Assembly: GCA_963775395.1 (NCBI GenBank)
Contig: CAVZIX010000006.1
Location: 114,604-178,603 of the forward strand
Reading direction: 5' to 3'
DNA from: JAIBJN01 sp963775395
Lineage (GTDB): Bacteria > Actinomycetota > Thermoleophilia > Gaiellales > Gaiellaceae
DNA: 64,000 nucleotides
Below are positions 41,074 through 49,663 of this stretch, piece by piece. Position 1 is the first letter of the stretch; each line of letters starts with the position of its first letter. Position numbers and translations under genes: made by a program. Below the pieces are notes generated by a model that worked only from the letters and a program-made list of their open reading frames with translations, made no database searches and was not told the origin of the DNA.

Positions 41074-42096
41074 ATGGTCGAGGTCCTGCTCGCGGGCGTC
41101 CTGGCGATGGTGATCTCCATCCTCTCCGGCCCCAAGTTCATCGACTTCCTGCGCAAGAACGAGTTCGGCCAGCAGATCCGCGAGGAGGGCCCCAAGGGCC
41201 ACGTCGTCAAGCAGGGGACGCCGGCGATGGGCGGCCTCCTGATCATGATCGCGATGGCGGTGCCGTTCCTCATCTTCTCGGAGCGGACCGTCCCGGCCGT
41301 GACGGCCTTCTTCGTCACGCTCGGTTGCGCGGCCATCGGGTTCGTCGACGACTGGACGAAGGTCTCGCGCCGGCGCTCACTCGGGCTCGCCGGCCGCTGG
41401 AAGCTCGTCTGGCTCGGGGCGATCACCGTCGTCGTCGGCATCGTCGCCGCCCGCGGGCTCGACACACCGCTCACGACCGACGTCTACCTGCCGCTCCTGG
41501 ACATCGATCTGCCCCTCTCGTGGGGCTGGTACGTCCTCCTCTTCGTCATCATCGCGGGGGCCTCGAACGGCGTGAACCTGACCGACGGGATCGACGGGCT
41601 CGCCGCCGGCACGACGACGATCGCGATCCTCACCTACACGGCGATGAGCCTCGTCGCCGCGCTCGCCTCCATCCGCGCGGTGGGCGCCGCCGACCAGGTC
41701 GACCTCGATCTCGCCATCCTCGGCGCGAGCCTCGTGGGCGCCTCGATCGGGTTCCTCTGGTACAACGCGTTCCCCGCCGAGGTCTTCATGGGAGACACCG
41801 GCTCGATGGGCCTCGGGGGCGCGCTCGCGGCCTTCGCGATCATGACGAAGACCGAGATCCTGCTGATCCTGATCGGCGGGATCTTCTTGATCGAAGCTCT
41901 CTCCGTCATCGTCCAGGTCATCAGCTTCAAGCGCTTCGGCCGCCGGGTCCTGCTGATGGCTCCGCTTCACCATCACTTCGAGATGAAGGCCTGGTCGGAG
42001 ACGAAGATCACCGTCCGCTTCTGGATCGTCACGGCGATCCTCTGCGCCTGCGGCTTCGTCCTCTATTACCGCTACGCCTCTGAGTTCGCTTCCTGA
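41074..42096 (+). CDS. mraY: phospho-MurNAc-pentapeptide transferase
   Basis: Makes lipid I by transferring phospho-MurNAc-pentapeptide to undecaprenyl phosphate in the membrane. The 340 residues carry about ten helices and the signatures GTPAMGGLLIMIA, GFVDDWTKVSRRRSLGL, NLTDGIDGLAAGT, NAFPAEVFMGDTGSMGLGG and MAPLHHHFEMKAWSETK. ATG start, nine bases after murF. Complete. Confidence 0.96.
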   Translation: MVEVLLAGVLAMVISILSGPKFIDFLRKNEFGQQIREEGPKGHVVKQGTPAMGGLLIMIAMAVPFLIFSERTVPAVTAFFVTLGCAAIGFVDDWTKVSRRRSLGLAGRWKLVWLGAITVVVGIVAARGLDTPLTTDVYLPLLDIDLPLSWGWYVLLFVIIAGASNGVNLTDGIDGLAAGTTTIAILTYTAMSLVAALASIRAVGAADQVDLDLAILGASLVGASIGFLWYNAFPAEVFMGDTGSMGLGGALAAFAIMTKTEILLILIGGIFLIEALSVIVQVISFKRFGRRVLLMAPLHHHFEMKAWSETKITVRFWIVTAILCACGFVLYYRYASEFAS

Positions 42097-42106
42097 GTCC
42101 ACGCTC

Positions 42107-43333
42107 GTGCTCGGCCTCGCGCGCTCGGGCGAGGCCGCGGCGGTCGCGCTCGCGCGCCGGGGTGTCCGGGTCGTCGGCGTGGACCGGGACGAGAGCCTCG
42201 ACGTGGGGAGGCTTCGCGAGGCGGGCGTCGAAGTCGTGCTCGGCGCGGTGGACCCCGCGCTCCTTGACGGCGTGGACCTGCTGGTGAAGAGCCCCGGAGT
42301 CCCGAGCGAGGCACCCCTCGCGGCCGCCGCACGCTCGCGCGGCCTCACCATCTGGAGCGAGGTGGAGCTCGGCTCGCGCCTGCTCGCGAACCCCATCGTC
42401 GGGGTGACAGGGACGAACGGGAAAACGACCACGAGCGAGCTGCTGGGTGCCGTCTTTCGAGCCGCCGGCCGGCCCGTCGCCGTGGCCGGGAACGTCGGCC
42501 GTCCGCTCACCGGCCTCGACGGCGCAATCGCCGAAGACGCGTGGATCGTGTGCGAGCTCTCGAGCTTCCAGCTCGAGGACATCGAGTCGTTCAGGCCCGA
42601 GGTCGCCGTCCTCCTCAACCTGACGCCCGACCACCTCGACCGCCACGGAGACCTCGAGGCCTACCGCGCCGCGAAGCTCCGCATCTTCGAGAACCAGGGC
42701 CCGGAGGACGTCGCCGTCGTCCCGCGCGGGTTCGGCGAGGTTCCGGGTGACGGCCGCCGCGTCGAGTTCGCCGCGGACGACGCGCTCCCCGCGGAGCCGC
42801 GCATCCCCGGCGACCACAACCGCGAGAACGCCGCGGCCGCGACCGCCGCAGCGCGCGCTGCCGGGATCGACGACGACGCGATCGCCGAGGCGCTGCGCAC
42901 CTTCGCCGGCGTGCCGCACCGGCTGGAGCTCATCCGCGAGATCGACGGCGTGCGTTGGGTGAACGACTCGAAGGCCACGAACCCCGAGGCCGCCGAGCGC
43001 GCCCTCGGCGCCTACCCGCCCGGGCTCCGGGTCATTCTGGGCGGGAGCCTCAAGGGCTCGTCGTTCGCCGGGCTGGCCCGCCGCGCAAGCGCCTCGGGCG
43101 TCGCGCGCGCGTATCTCATCGGGGAGGCCGCGGACGAGATCGCCGAGGCCCTTGCCGCCGCGGGCGTGCGCTTCCAGCACTCCCGCGATCTCGAGCGCGC
43201 GGTCGCCGACGCGCGCGCCGAGGCCGAGACGGGCGATGTCGTTCTCCTCTCGCCGGCCTGCGCGAGCTACGACCAGTTTCGGGACTTCGAGGAGCGCGGC
43301 GAGCGGTTCCGCGCCCTCGTGGAGGCCCTGTGA
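42107..43333 (+). CDS. murD: UDP-MurNAc-L-Ala:D-glutamate ligase
   Basis: Adds D-Glu to UDP-MurNAc-L-Ala. The 408 residues show an N-terminal VLGLARSGEAAAVALARRG, KSPGVPSEAP, the ATP loop GVTGTNGKTTTSEL, ELSSFQLEDI, NLTPDHLDRHG, NDSKATNPEA and SPACASYDQFRDFEERGERF. GTG at 42107 gives a slightly short N-terminus; a CTG at 42080 would restore the preceding residues (STLVLGLARSG) and overlap mraY. Confidence 0.94.
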   Translation: MLGLARSGEAAAVALARRGVRVVGVDRDESLDVGRLREAGVEVVLGAVDPALLDGVDLLVKSPGVPSEAPLAAAARSRGLTIWSEVELGSRLLANPIVGVTGTNGKTTTSELLGAVFRAAGRPVAVAGNVGRPLTGLDGAIAEDAWIVCELSSFQLEDIESFRPEVAVLLNLTPDHLDRHGDLEAYRAAKLRIFENQGPEDVAVVPRGFGEVPGDGRRVEFAADDALPAEPRIPGDHNRENAAAATAAARAAGIDDDAIAEALRTFAGVPHRLELIREIDGVRWVNDSKATNPEAAERALGAYPPGLRVILGGSLKGSSFAGLARRASASGVARAYLIGEAADEIAEALAAAGVRFQHSRDLERAVADARAEAETGDVVLLSPACASYDQFRDFEERGERFRALVEAL

Positions 43334-44547
43334 GCCCGCGCGCGCGCAGCGGCCTCGACTACCAGCTCCTCGTCGTCACGACGCTCGGCCTGGTCGCCTT
43401 CGGCCTCGTCATGGTCTACAGCGCGAGCTCGGCGCGGGCCGCGCTCGCTGCGGACGATCCCGCCTACTACCTCAAACGCCAGGCGGCCTACGCGGTCATC
43501 GGGATCGTCGCCCTCGTCCTTCTCTCCCGCGTGGACTACCGCCGCCTGCGCTTCGTCGTGCCGCCGCTTCTCCTCGGGAGCTTCGCGCTCCTCGTCGCAG
43601 TGCTCGTGCTCGCCGAACCGGTCAACGGCGCGCGCCGCTGGATCGAGCTCGGGCCGGCGACCATCCAGCCGTCAGAGCTCACCAAGCTGGCCATCGCGCT
43701 CTGGCTGGCCTCCTACCTCGCGAGGAGCCCGGTGCCTCAGTCGCTGGGCGAGCTGCTCCGCCCGATCGGCGTCGTCGTGGGCACGGCGCTCGCCCTCATC
43801 ATCGTCGAGCCCGATCTCGGCACCGCCATCGCGATCGCGATCATGGTCGGCGCCGTCCTCCTGGTGGCGGGCACCAGGATCTCGACCCTGCTGGGCGCCG
43901 GTCTTGCCGGGATGGCGCTCGTGGCCGCCGCCATCTGGCTCGAGCCGTACCGGCGGGAGCGCATCCTCAGCTTCCTCGACCCCTGGCAGGACCCGGAGAA
44001 CGCCGGGTTCCAGAGCGTCCAGGCGATGCTCGCGCTCGGCTCGGGCGGCCTCTTCGGCACCGGCCTGGGCGAGAGCGTCCAGAAGGTCTACTACCTCCCC
44101 GAGGCGTCGACCGACATGATCTACGCCATCATCGGCGAGGAGCTCGGGCTCGTCGGCGCGGTCGCCGTTCTCGCCGCATTCGTCATCTTCGGCTACGCCG
44201 GGTTCAACATCGCGCTCGCCTGCCGCGACCCGTTCGGGAAGCTGCTCGCGACGGGCATCACGGCCCTCATCTGCGGCCAGGCAGCGGTGAATATCAGCGC
44301 GGTCATGGGCCTGGCGCCGCTGACCGGGATCCCGCTTCCCTTCGTGTCCTACGGCGGGTCGAGCCTCATCGTCGGCCTCGCGTCGGTCGGCATCCTCCTT
44401 AACATCGCGGTCAACCATGCCGCCGAGTCAGCAGCCAAGGTTCCTGATCGCCGCCGGAGGAACAGCCGGTCACGTCCTGCCCGCGCTCGCGACAGCCGAG
44501 GCGCTCGGCCGGCACGGCGGCCTCGTCACGCTCGCCGGTCGGCCTGA
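43330..44547 (+). CDS. ftsW: FtsW-type septal glycosyltransferase
   Basis: SEDS-family peptidoglycan polymerase of the divisome. The 405 residues have about ten membrane helices and the signatures GARRWIELGPATIQPSELTK, DLGTAIAI, AMLALGSGGLFGTGLGES, PEASTDMIYAIIGEELGLVG and PLPFVSYGGSSLIVGLASVG. GTG start overlaps murD (GTGA). The final helix ends near 44420; the last 40 residues are a very basic tail (RRRRNSRSRPARARDSRGAR) coded entirely within the first 131 bases of murG. Confidence 0.93.
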   Translation: MSPRARSGLDYQLLVVTTLGLVAFGLVMVYSASSARAALAADDPAYYLKRQAAYAVIGIVALVLLSRVDYRRLRFVVPPLLLGSFALLVAVLVLAEPVNGARRWIELGPATIQPSELTKLAIALWLASYLARSPVPQSLGELLRPIGVVVGTALALIIVEPDLGTAIAIAIMVGAVLLVAGTRISTLLGAGLAGMALVAAAIWLEPYRRERILSFLDPWQDPENAGFQSVQAMLALGSGGLFGTGLGESVQKVYYLPEASTDMIYAIIGEELGLVGAVAVLAAFVIFGYAGFNIALACRDPFGKLLATGITALICGQAAVNISAVMGLAPLTGIPLPFVSYGGSSLIVGLASVGILLNIAVNHAAESAAKVPDRRRRNSRSRPARARDSRGARPARRPRHARRSA

Positions 44548-45484
44548 CTCGGTCGAGCAGCGGCTCGCGGCCGAGGCCGGTCTCGAGTTCGACGCCTTCC
44601 GCGTCGAGGGCATTCCGCGCAAGGCCTCCCTCCGCACCCTGGGGGCGCTGGCGCGCGCGGCGGTGGCGCCCGCCGCCTGCCTGCGGATCCTTCGCCGACG
44701 GCGCCCGGACGCGGTGCTCGGCGCGGGCGGCTATGTCGGCGGCCCCATGGTGCTCGCGGCCGGAACGCTGAGGATCCCCGCGGCCCTGACCGAGGCCGAT
44801 GCGCACCTCGGCCTCGCCAACAGGCTCGCCGCCCCGTTTGCAAAACGCGTTTTTTGCGCTTTTCCGATCGAGGGGCTCGACGGCCCGAAGTACGAGGTCG
44901 TCGGGCGCCCGATTCCCGACCGCTCTCGCGCGCCCGATCGCGCGACCGCGCGCGAGGGATTCGGCCTGCCGGCCGACGGCCCGGTCGTGCTCGTCTTCGG
45001 AGGGAGCCAGGGATCACGGCGCCTGAACGAGGCCGCGCTCGAGGCGTTCGCCGAGCAAGGGCCGGCCGTGCTCCATCTCGCGGGCGAACGCGACTTTCCG
45101 GATCTCGATCCGCGCCCGCGCCGACCGGACTATCGCCTTCTTCCCTACACGGACGAGTTCGGGGCGGCGCTCGCCGCGTCGGACCTCGTCGTCGCGCGCG
45201 CAGGGGGCTCCGTCTGGGAGGTCGCGGCAGCGGGCAAGCCGGCGCTCCTCGTCCCGTATCCGCATGCGACGGCCGACCACCAGGAGAAGAACGCGCGCTA
45301 CTTCGAGCGCGGGGGAGGAGCGGTCGTCGTCCGGGAGGCCGAGCTCGATCTCGGCCGGCAGGTCGGCGAGCTGCTCGGGGACCCGATGCGCCTCGACGAG
45401 ATGGGCAAGGCCATGTTGGCGCTCGCCAAGCCGGACGCGGCCGACGTGGTGGCCGAGGAGCTGATGTCGCTTGCCCGATCTTGA
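44417..45484 (+). CDS. murG: UDP-GlcNAc:lipid I N-acetylglucosaminyltransferase
   Basis: Converts lipid I to lipid II at the inner membrane face. The 355 residues have the GT-B layout: FLIAAGGTAGHVLPALATAE near the N-terminus, GAGGYVGGPMVLAA, the second-domain loop VFGGSQGSRRLNEA, and ARAGGSVWEVAAAGKPALLV with PYPHATADHQEKNAR. It starts inside ftsW (131-base overlap) with ATG and ends 14 bases inside murC. An AT-rich palindrome lies in its coding region at 44842-44853. Confidence 0.95.
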   Translation: MPPSQQPRFLIAAGGTAGHVLPALATAEALGRHGGLVTLAGRPDSVEQRLAAEAGLEFDAFRVEGIPRKASLRTLGALARAAVAPAACLRILRRRRPDAVLGAGGYVGGPMVLAAGTLRIPAALTEADAHLGLANRLAAPFAKRVFCAFPIEGLDGPKYEVVGRPIPDRSRAPDRATAREGFGLPADGPVVLVFGGSQGSRRLNEAALEAFAEQGPAVLHLAGERDFPDLDPRPRRPDYRLLPYTDEFGAALAASDLVVARAGGSVWEVAAAGKPALLVPYPHATADHQEKNARYFERGGGAVVVREAELDLGRQVGELLGDPMRLDEMGKAMLALAKPDAADVVAEELMSLARS

Positions 45485-46670
45485 GGGCCGCCGGCTCTGG
45501 TTCGCGGGCATCGGCGGCGCCGGCCTCTCGGGGTACGCAATCGTCTCGCACGCGTGGGGCGCGGAGGTCTCCGGCTGGGACCGGAAGGAGACGCCGTACC
45601 TCGCGCACGTTCGTGAGGCCGGAATCCCGGTGACGGTCTCGGCCGAGCCGCCCGAGCCGCCCGCGGATGCCGAGGCCGTCGTCTCGACCGCCTACGCCGG
45701 CAAGGTCCAGGGCCGCAGCCGCGCGGAGTTCCTCGCCGAGCTCGTGGCGCTGCGCCGCTCGATCGTCGTCGGCGGCGCGCACGGGAAGACGACCACGGCG
45801 GCGATGATCGCCTACTGCCTCGACCGCCTCGGCGACGACCCCTCGTTCCTGATCGGCGGCGAGGTGGCGCAGCTCGGCGGCAACGCGAGAGCGGGGGAAG
45901 GGTGGCTGGTCGTCGAGGGCGACGAGTCCGACGGCACCGTCTTCTCGCTCCCCGCCGACGTCGCCGTCGTCACGAACGTCGACCTCGACCACCACACGGA
46001 GTTCTCGTCGACGGCCGAGCTCGAGGAGCGCTTCGAGGCCTGGGCGGCCTCCATAGGCGAGGGCCGCGTCGTCCGGGGGGACGACGTCGAGCCGGTCGAG
46101 TTCGAGCTCGCGGTGCCCGGTCTCCACAACCGTCTCAACGCCGCCTGCGCGCTCGCCGCGCTCGAGCTGGCCGGCTTCGACCGCAGCGCGGCAGCCGAGG
46201 CGATCGCCGGTTTCCGCGGCGCCGGACGGCGTCTCGAGGGGCACGGCAGCGCCGGTGACGTGCTCCTCGTCGACGACTACGCCCATCATCCCGCCGAGCT
46301 CGCAGCCACGATCGCCGCCGCGCGGACGCTTGCCGACGGGCGGCTCGTCGTCCTCTTCCAGCCGCACCTCTACTCGCGAACGATTCACGTCGGGAGAGAG
46401 CTGGGAGCGGCCCTCGCTGAGGCCGACGCCGCCGTGGTCACCGAGATCTACGCCGCGCGTGAGGATCCGGTCGCCGGCGTGAGCGGCAAGCTCGTGGTCG
46501 ACGGGGCCGTGGAGGCGCGTCCCGGGATGCCGGTCGGTTGGGCGCCAGGGCTCGACGACGCCGCGCGCCTCGCGGCCTCGCTCGCGCGGCCGGGCGGTGT
46601 CGTCCTCACCGTGGGCGCGGGCGACGTCGACGGCGCCATCCCTCTCCTCCGGGACGCGCTGAGCGCGTGA
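45471..46670 (+). CDS. murC: UDP-MurNAc:L-alanine ligase
   Basis: Adds the first amino acid, L-Ala, to UDP-MurNAc. The 399 residues include FAGIGGAGLSGYA, SVVVGGAHGKTTT-like SIVVGGAHGKTTTAAMIAYC, EGDESDGTVF, NVDLDHHTEF, LVDDYAHHPAELAATI and QPHLYSRT. It is shorter than the E. coli enzyme (491) mainly in loops. TTG at 45471 with the reading MPDLEGRRLWFAGIGG overlaps murG by 14 bases; the stop overlaps the murB GTG. Confidence 0.94.
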   Translation: MPDLEGRRLWFAGIGGAGLSGYAIVSHAWGAEVSGWDRKETPYLAHVREAGIPVTVSAEPPEPPADAEAVVSTAYAGKVQGRSRAEFLAELVALRRSIVVGGAHGKTTTAAMIAYCLDRLGDDPSFLIGGEVAQLGGNARAGEGWLVVEGDESDGTVFSLPADVAVVTNVDLDHHTEFSSTAELEERFEAWAASIGEGRVVRGDDVEPVEFELAVPGLHNRLNAACALAALELAGFDRSAAAEAIAGFRGAGRRLEGHGSAGDVLLVDDYAHHPAELAATIAAARTLADGRLVVLFQPHLYSRTIHVGRELGAALAEADAAVVTEIYAAREDPVAGVSGKLVVDGAVEARPGMPVGWAPGLDDAARLAASLARPGGVVLTVGAGDVDGAIPLLRDALSA

Positions 46671-47551
46671 CGGAGAACGTCCCGCTCAGCCGGTACACGA
46701 CCCTCGGCACCGGAGGGCCCGCGCGCTGGTTCGCCGAGCCGACGAGCGTCGAGGAGCTCGTCGAGCGGCTCGCCTGGGCCGGCGGCCAAGAGCTTCCGGT
46801 GGCCGTCGTCGGGCTCGGTTCGAACCTGCTCGTCGCCGACGAGGGCTTTCCCGGCCTCGTGCTCAGGCTCGCCGGCGACCTCGCGAAGGCCGAGGCCGCG
46901 GACGGGAGGCTCGTCGCGGGCGGCGGGGCGGCGCTTGCCGTGTGTCTCCACCGGGCGCGGGCCGCGGAGCTGGGCGGCATCGAATTCGTCTGTGCCATCC
47001 CGGGGACGGTGGGGGGCGCCGTCTGGATGAACGCCGGCGCGTACGGCGGCGACATCGCCGGCGTGCTCGAGCGGGCGCTCGTCGCCGACGCGGAGGGGAC
47101 CCGCTGGCTGACGCCGGCCGGGCTCGGGCTCCAGTATCGCTCGTCGGGCCTCCGCCACGGCCAGGTGGTTGCCCGTGCCGAGCTCCGCCTCGAGCCGCGG
47201 CCCGTCGACGAGATCAAGGCCACGGTCGCCGAGATGCAGGCCAGGCGCAAGGATGCCCAGCCGACGAACAAGCGGACGTTCGGGAGCGTCTTCAAGAACC
47301 CCGAGCACGAGCTGACGGCAGGGCGGATGCTCGAGGCGTGCTCGCTGCGCGGCTACCGGATCGGCGGCGCGCAGATCTCGCCGAAGCACGCCAACTTCAT
47401 CGAGAACGCCGGCGAGGCAAGGTCGGCGGATGCGGTCGCGCTGATCGCCGAGGCCCGCCGCCGTGCGAGCGAGCAGTTCGGCGTCCATCTCCATCCCGAG
47501 GTGCAGCTCCTCGGCGCGATCGAGATCCCACCGCTCACGGCGCCTTCATAG
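46667..47551 (+). CDS. murB: UDP-N-acetylenolpyruvoylglucosamine reductase
   Basis: FAD enzyme making UDP-MurNAc. The 294 residues start with NVPLSRYTTLGTGGPARWFA, and show VVGLGSNLLVADEGF, FVCAIPGTVGGAVWMNAGAY, the YRSSGLR loop, and TFGSVFKNPEH with the catalytic Ser, then LIEACSLRG-like MLEACSLRGYRIGGAQIS. The C-terminal EVQLLG contains the family Glu. GTG overlaps the murC stop. Confidence 0.95.
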   Translation: MTENVPLSRYTTLGTGGPARWFAEPTSVEELVERLAWAGGQELPVAVVGLGSNLLVADEGFPGLVLRLAGDLAKAEAADGRLVAGGGAALAVCLHRARAAELGGIEFVCAIPGTVGGAVWMNAGAYGGDIAGVLERALVADAEGTRWLTPAGLGLQYRSSGLRHGQVVARAELRLEPRPVDEIKATVAEMQARRKDAQPTNKRTFGSVFKNPEHELTAGRMLEACSLRGYRIGGAQISPKHANFIENAGEARSADAVALIAEARRRASEQFGVHLHPEVQLLGAIEIPPLTAPS

Positions 47552-47593
47552 CGTCCGGGTAGGACCGCGTGGCCCGGCGGCGAACACGATTCC

Positions 47594-48388
47594 GTGGTCC
47601 GGCGACCGCATCTCTCTCTCGTGCCCGCACACGGGCTGGGTGGCCGCCTGCGCGCTCCCTCGGCTCGGACGGTCACCGTCGTGGCGAGCATCGTCGCCGC
47701 ACTCGGCCTTCTCTACCTCGGCGCGCGGGAGACGCCGGTCTTGGCCCTCCGAGACCTGGAGGTCTCGGGAGTCTCACCGGCCGTGCGGCGGTCGGTCGAG
47801 GCCGCGGCGAAGCCTTATGTCGGAGAGAGCCTGGTCGCCCTCGACCAGGACGAGCTGCGCCGGCAGCTCCAGTCCCTCTCCACCGTTCGCTCCGTCCGGA
47901 TGGACCGGGCCTTCCCGCACACGCTCCGCATCGCAGTCGTCCCCGAGCGTCCGCTGGCCGTCGTGCGGCGTGGGCCGGACGCGTGGCTGGTGTCGGAGCA
48001 CGGCCGCGTGATCCGGGAGCTCGATCGAGGCCGACGAAATACGCGCACGAATGTGTGGACCGGGTCGGACACGAATCTCGTCGTGGGCGGCACGGTCGCC
48101 GACGAGGAGCTTCGAGCGGCCCTCGACGCGCTTCGACGGGTCCCCAGCACGTTTCCCGCGCGCGTGAGCATGGCGCGAGTGGAGGACGAGGAGGTGACGC
48201 TCGTCCTCGCGGGCGGCGCCGAGCTCATCCTCGGGGAACGGACGTCGCTCCCGCTCAAGCTCGCCGTCGCGGCCGAGGTCCTGAGCACGTTGACGGCCGA
48301 GGAACGCGGCGAGCTCGGCTATCTCGACGTCACGGTGCCCGCGCTACCGGTCGGCGGCAGCAAGTCTCAACTCTCAAGTTTAGGGTGA
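47594..48388 (+). CDS. ftsQ: cell division protein FtsQ
   Basis: Bitopic divisome protein with a POTRA domain. The 264 residues have a cytoplasmic N-terminus, a membrane helix (VTVVASIVAALGLLYLGA, about 27-44), POTRA (VLALRDLEVSGVSPAVRRSV) and the FtsQ beta domain (VRMDRAFPHTLRIAVVPERP, LAVVRRGPDAWLVSEHGRVI). GTG start, 43 bases after murB. Confidence 0.9.
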   Translation: MVRRPHLSLVPAHGLGGRLRAPSARTVTVVASIVAALGLLYLGARETPVLALRDLEVSGVSPAVRRSVEAAAKPYVGESLVALDQDELRRQLQSLSTVRSVRMDRAFPHTLRIAVVPERPLAVVRRGPDAWLVSEHGRVIRELDRGRRNTRTNVWTGSDTNLVVGGTVADEELRAALDALRRVPSTFPARVSMARVEDEEVTLVLAGGAELILGERTSLPLKLAVAAEVLSTLTAEERGELGYLDVTVPALPVGGSKSQLSSLG

Positions 48389-48421
48389 GACTTTCCGCGG
48401 AATACCGCTGCAAATAGGCAT

Positions 48422-48450
48422 TTGACATCCCCGGCAACCGGACGTACCCT
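48422..48450 (+). promoter_or_regulatory. ftsZ promoter
   Basis: TTGACA (48422-48427) and TACCCT (48445-48450) are 17 bases apart, a good housekeeping promoter in the ftsQ-ftsZ gap. It would allow ftsZ to be made apart from the rest of the cluster. Confidence 0.7.
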
Positions 48451-48463
48451 CAGCCGGACGCTC

Positions 48464-48481
48464 AAGCTGAGCTTCAAGCTC
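48464..48481 (+). promoter_or_regulatory. overlapping palindromes in the ftsZ leader
   Basis: AAGCTGAGCTT (48464-48474) and GAGCTTCAAGCTC (48469-48481) are two overlapping perfect palindromes, so two alternative small hairpins are possible just upstream of the ribosome-binding region. Functional importance is unproven. Confidence 0.4.
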
Positions 48482-48504
48482 GGCGTGTCACGGAGAGGAT
48501 CAGA

Positions 48505-49566
48505 GTGAAAGAACAATCGGGCAATTATCTGGCCATCATCAAGGTCGTCGGAGTGGGCGGCGGCGGGTCGAACGCCGTCAACCGCATGGTCGAAGCCGGT
48601 CTTCGCGGCTGCGAGTTCATCGCCGTGAACACCGACGCGCAGGCGCTCCTCATGGTCGAGGCCGACCAGAAGATCCACATCGGCACTGCGGCGACGCGCG
48701 GCCTCGGGGCCGGCGCGAATCCGGAGAAGGGCTACGAGGCGGCGATGGAGACGCGGGACGAGCTGAAGGAGGCGCTCAAGGGCGCCGACATGGTCTTCGT
48801 CACCGCAGGCGAGGGCGGCGGCACCGGCACCGGAGCCGCGCCGGTCGTCGCGGAGATCGCGCAGGAGCTCAGGGCACTCACGGTCGGCGTCGTGACGCGC
48901 CCGTTCGGGTTCGAGGGCGGCCGGCGCGCCGAGCAGGCCCAGGCCGGTATCGGAAAGCTCCGCGACAACGTCGACACGCTGATCATCATCCCGAACGACC
49001 GCCTGCTCCAGGTCGTCGAGAAGCAGACTCCGCTCGGCGACGCCTTCCGGATGGCCGACGAGGTGCTCCGCCAGGGCGTCCAGGGCATCACCGACCTGAT
49101 CACGATTCCCGGCCTGGTCAACCTCGACTTCGCCGACGTGCGCACGATCATGACCGACGCCGGCTCCGCGCTGATGGGCATCGGCGAGGCCGAGGGCGAG
49201 AACCGGGCGGCCGAGGCGGCGCGCGCGGCGGTCTCCTCGCCGCTGCTCGAGGCTTCGGTCGCAGGGGCGACCGGCGTCCTCCTCAACATCACGGGCGGGC
49301 CGGATCTCGGGCTCTTCGAGGTGAACGAGGCGGCCGAGGTCGTCACCGGGGCATCGGACCTGAACGCGAACGTGATCTTCGGCGCGGTGATCGACGAGGC
49401 GATGGGCGGTCGCGTGCGCGTGACCGTGATCGCGACGGGCTTCGACAAGGCCTACAGGCGGGAGCGCCGCGAGCCGTCGGAAGTCGTGGAGCGCGAGTCG
49501 ACGGGAGAGGGCTTCGACGTCCCCTCCGACGTGCTCGAGGTCCCCTCGTTCCTCCGCCGCTCGTAG
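48505..49566 (+). CDS. ftsZ: cell division protein FtsZ
   Basis: Tubulin-like GTPase that forms the Z-ring. The 353 residues have IKVVGVGGGGSNAVNRM, the G-loop TAGEGGGTGTGAAPV, VTRPFGFEGGRR, IIIPNDRLL and the T7 loop DFADVRTIMTDAGSALMGIG. A short linker leads to the conserved C-terminal peptide DVLEVPSFLRRS. GTG start with GAGAGGATC upstream. It ends the dcw cluster; no sepF or ftsA is next to it. Confidence 0.97.
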   Translation: MKEQSGNYLAIIKVVGVGGGGSNAVNRMVEAGLRGCEFIAVNTDAQALLMVEADQKIHIGTAATRGLGAGANPEKGYEAAMETRDELKEALKGADMVFVTAGEGGGTGTGAAPVVAEIAQELRALTVGVVTRPFGFEGGRRAEQAQAGIGKLRDNVDTLIIIPNDRLLQVVEKQTPLGDAFRMADEVLRQGVQGITDLITIPGLVNLDFADVRTIMTDAGSALMGIGEAEGENRAAEAARAAVSSPLLEASVAGATGVLLNITGGPDLGLFEVNEAAEVVTGASDLNANVIFGAVIDEAMGGRVRVTVIATGFDKAYRRERREPSEVVERESTGEGFDVPSDVLEVPSFLRRS

Positions 49567-49604
49567 CGCCGCTCGCGCTCACGGCCGTCACCCGCTGAGT
49601 CGCG

Positions 49605-49619
49605 GCGGGGCAGCCCCGC
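49605..49619 (+). terminator. weak hairpin after ftsZ
   Basis: A 6-base-pair stem (GCGGGG, loop CAG, CCCCGC) between ftsZ and gcvT. Short and without a T run; may be incidental. Confidence 0.3.
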
Positions 49620-49663
49620 ATGACCCTCGCGAGGCGCGTCCGGACGGGTAGGATCTCGACCCG

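Noticed and set aside
42955..43329. Upstream extension of ftsW
   Set aside because: The frame continues upstream inside murD but with shadow composition; GTG at 43330 gives the usual start and the common GTGA overlap.
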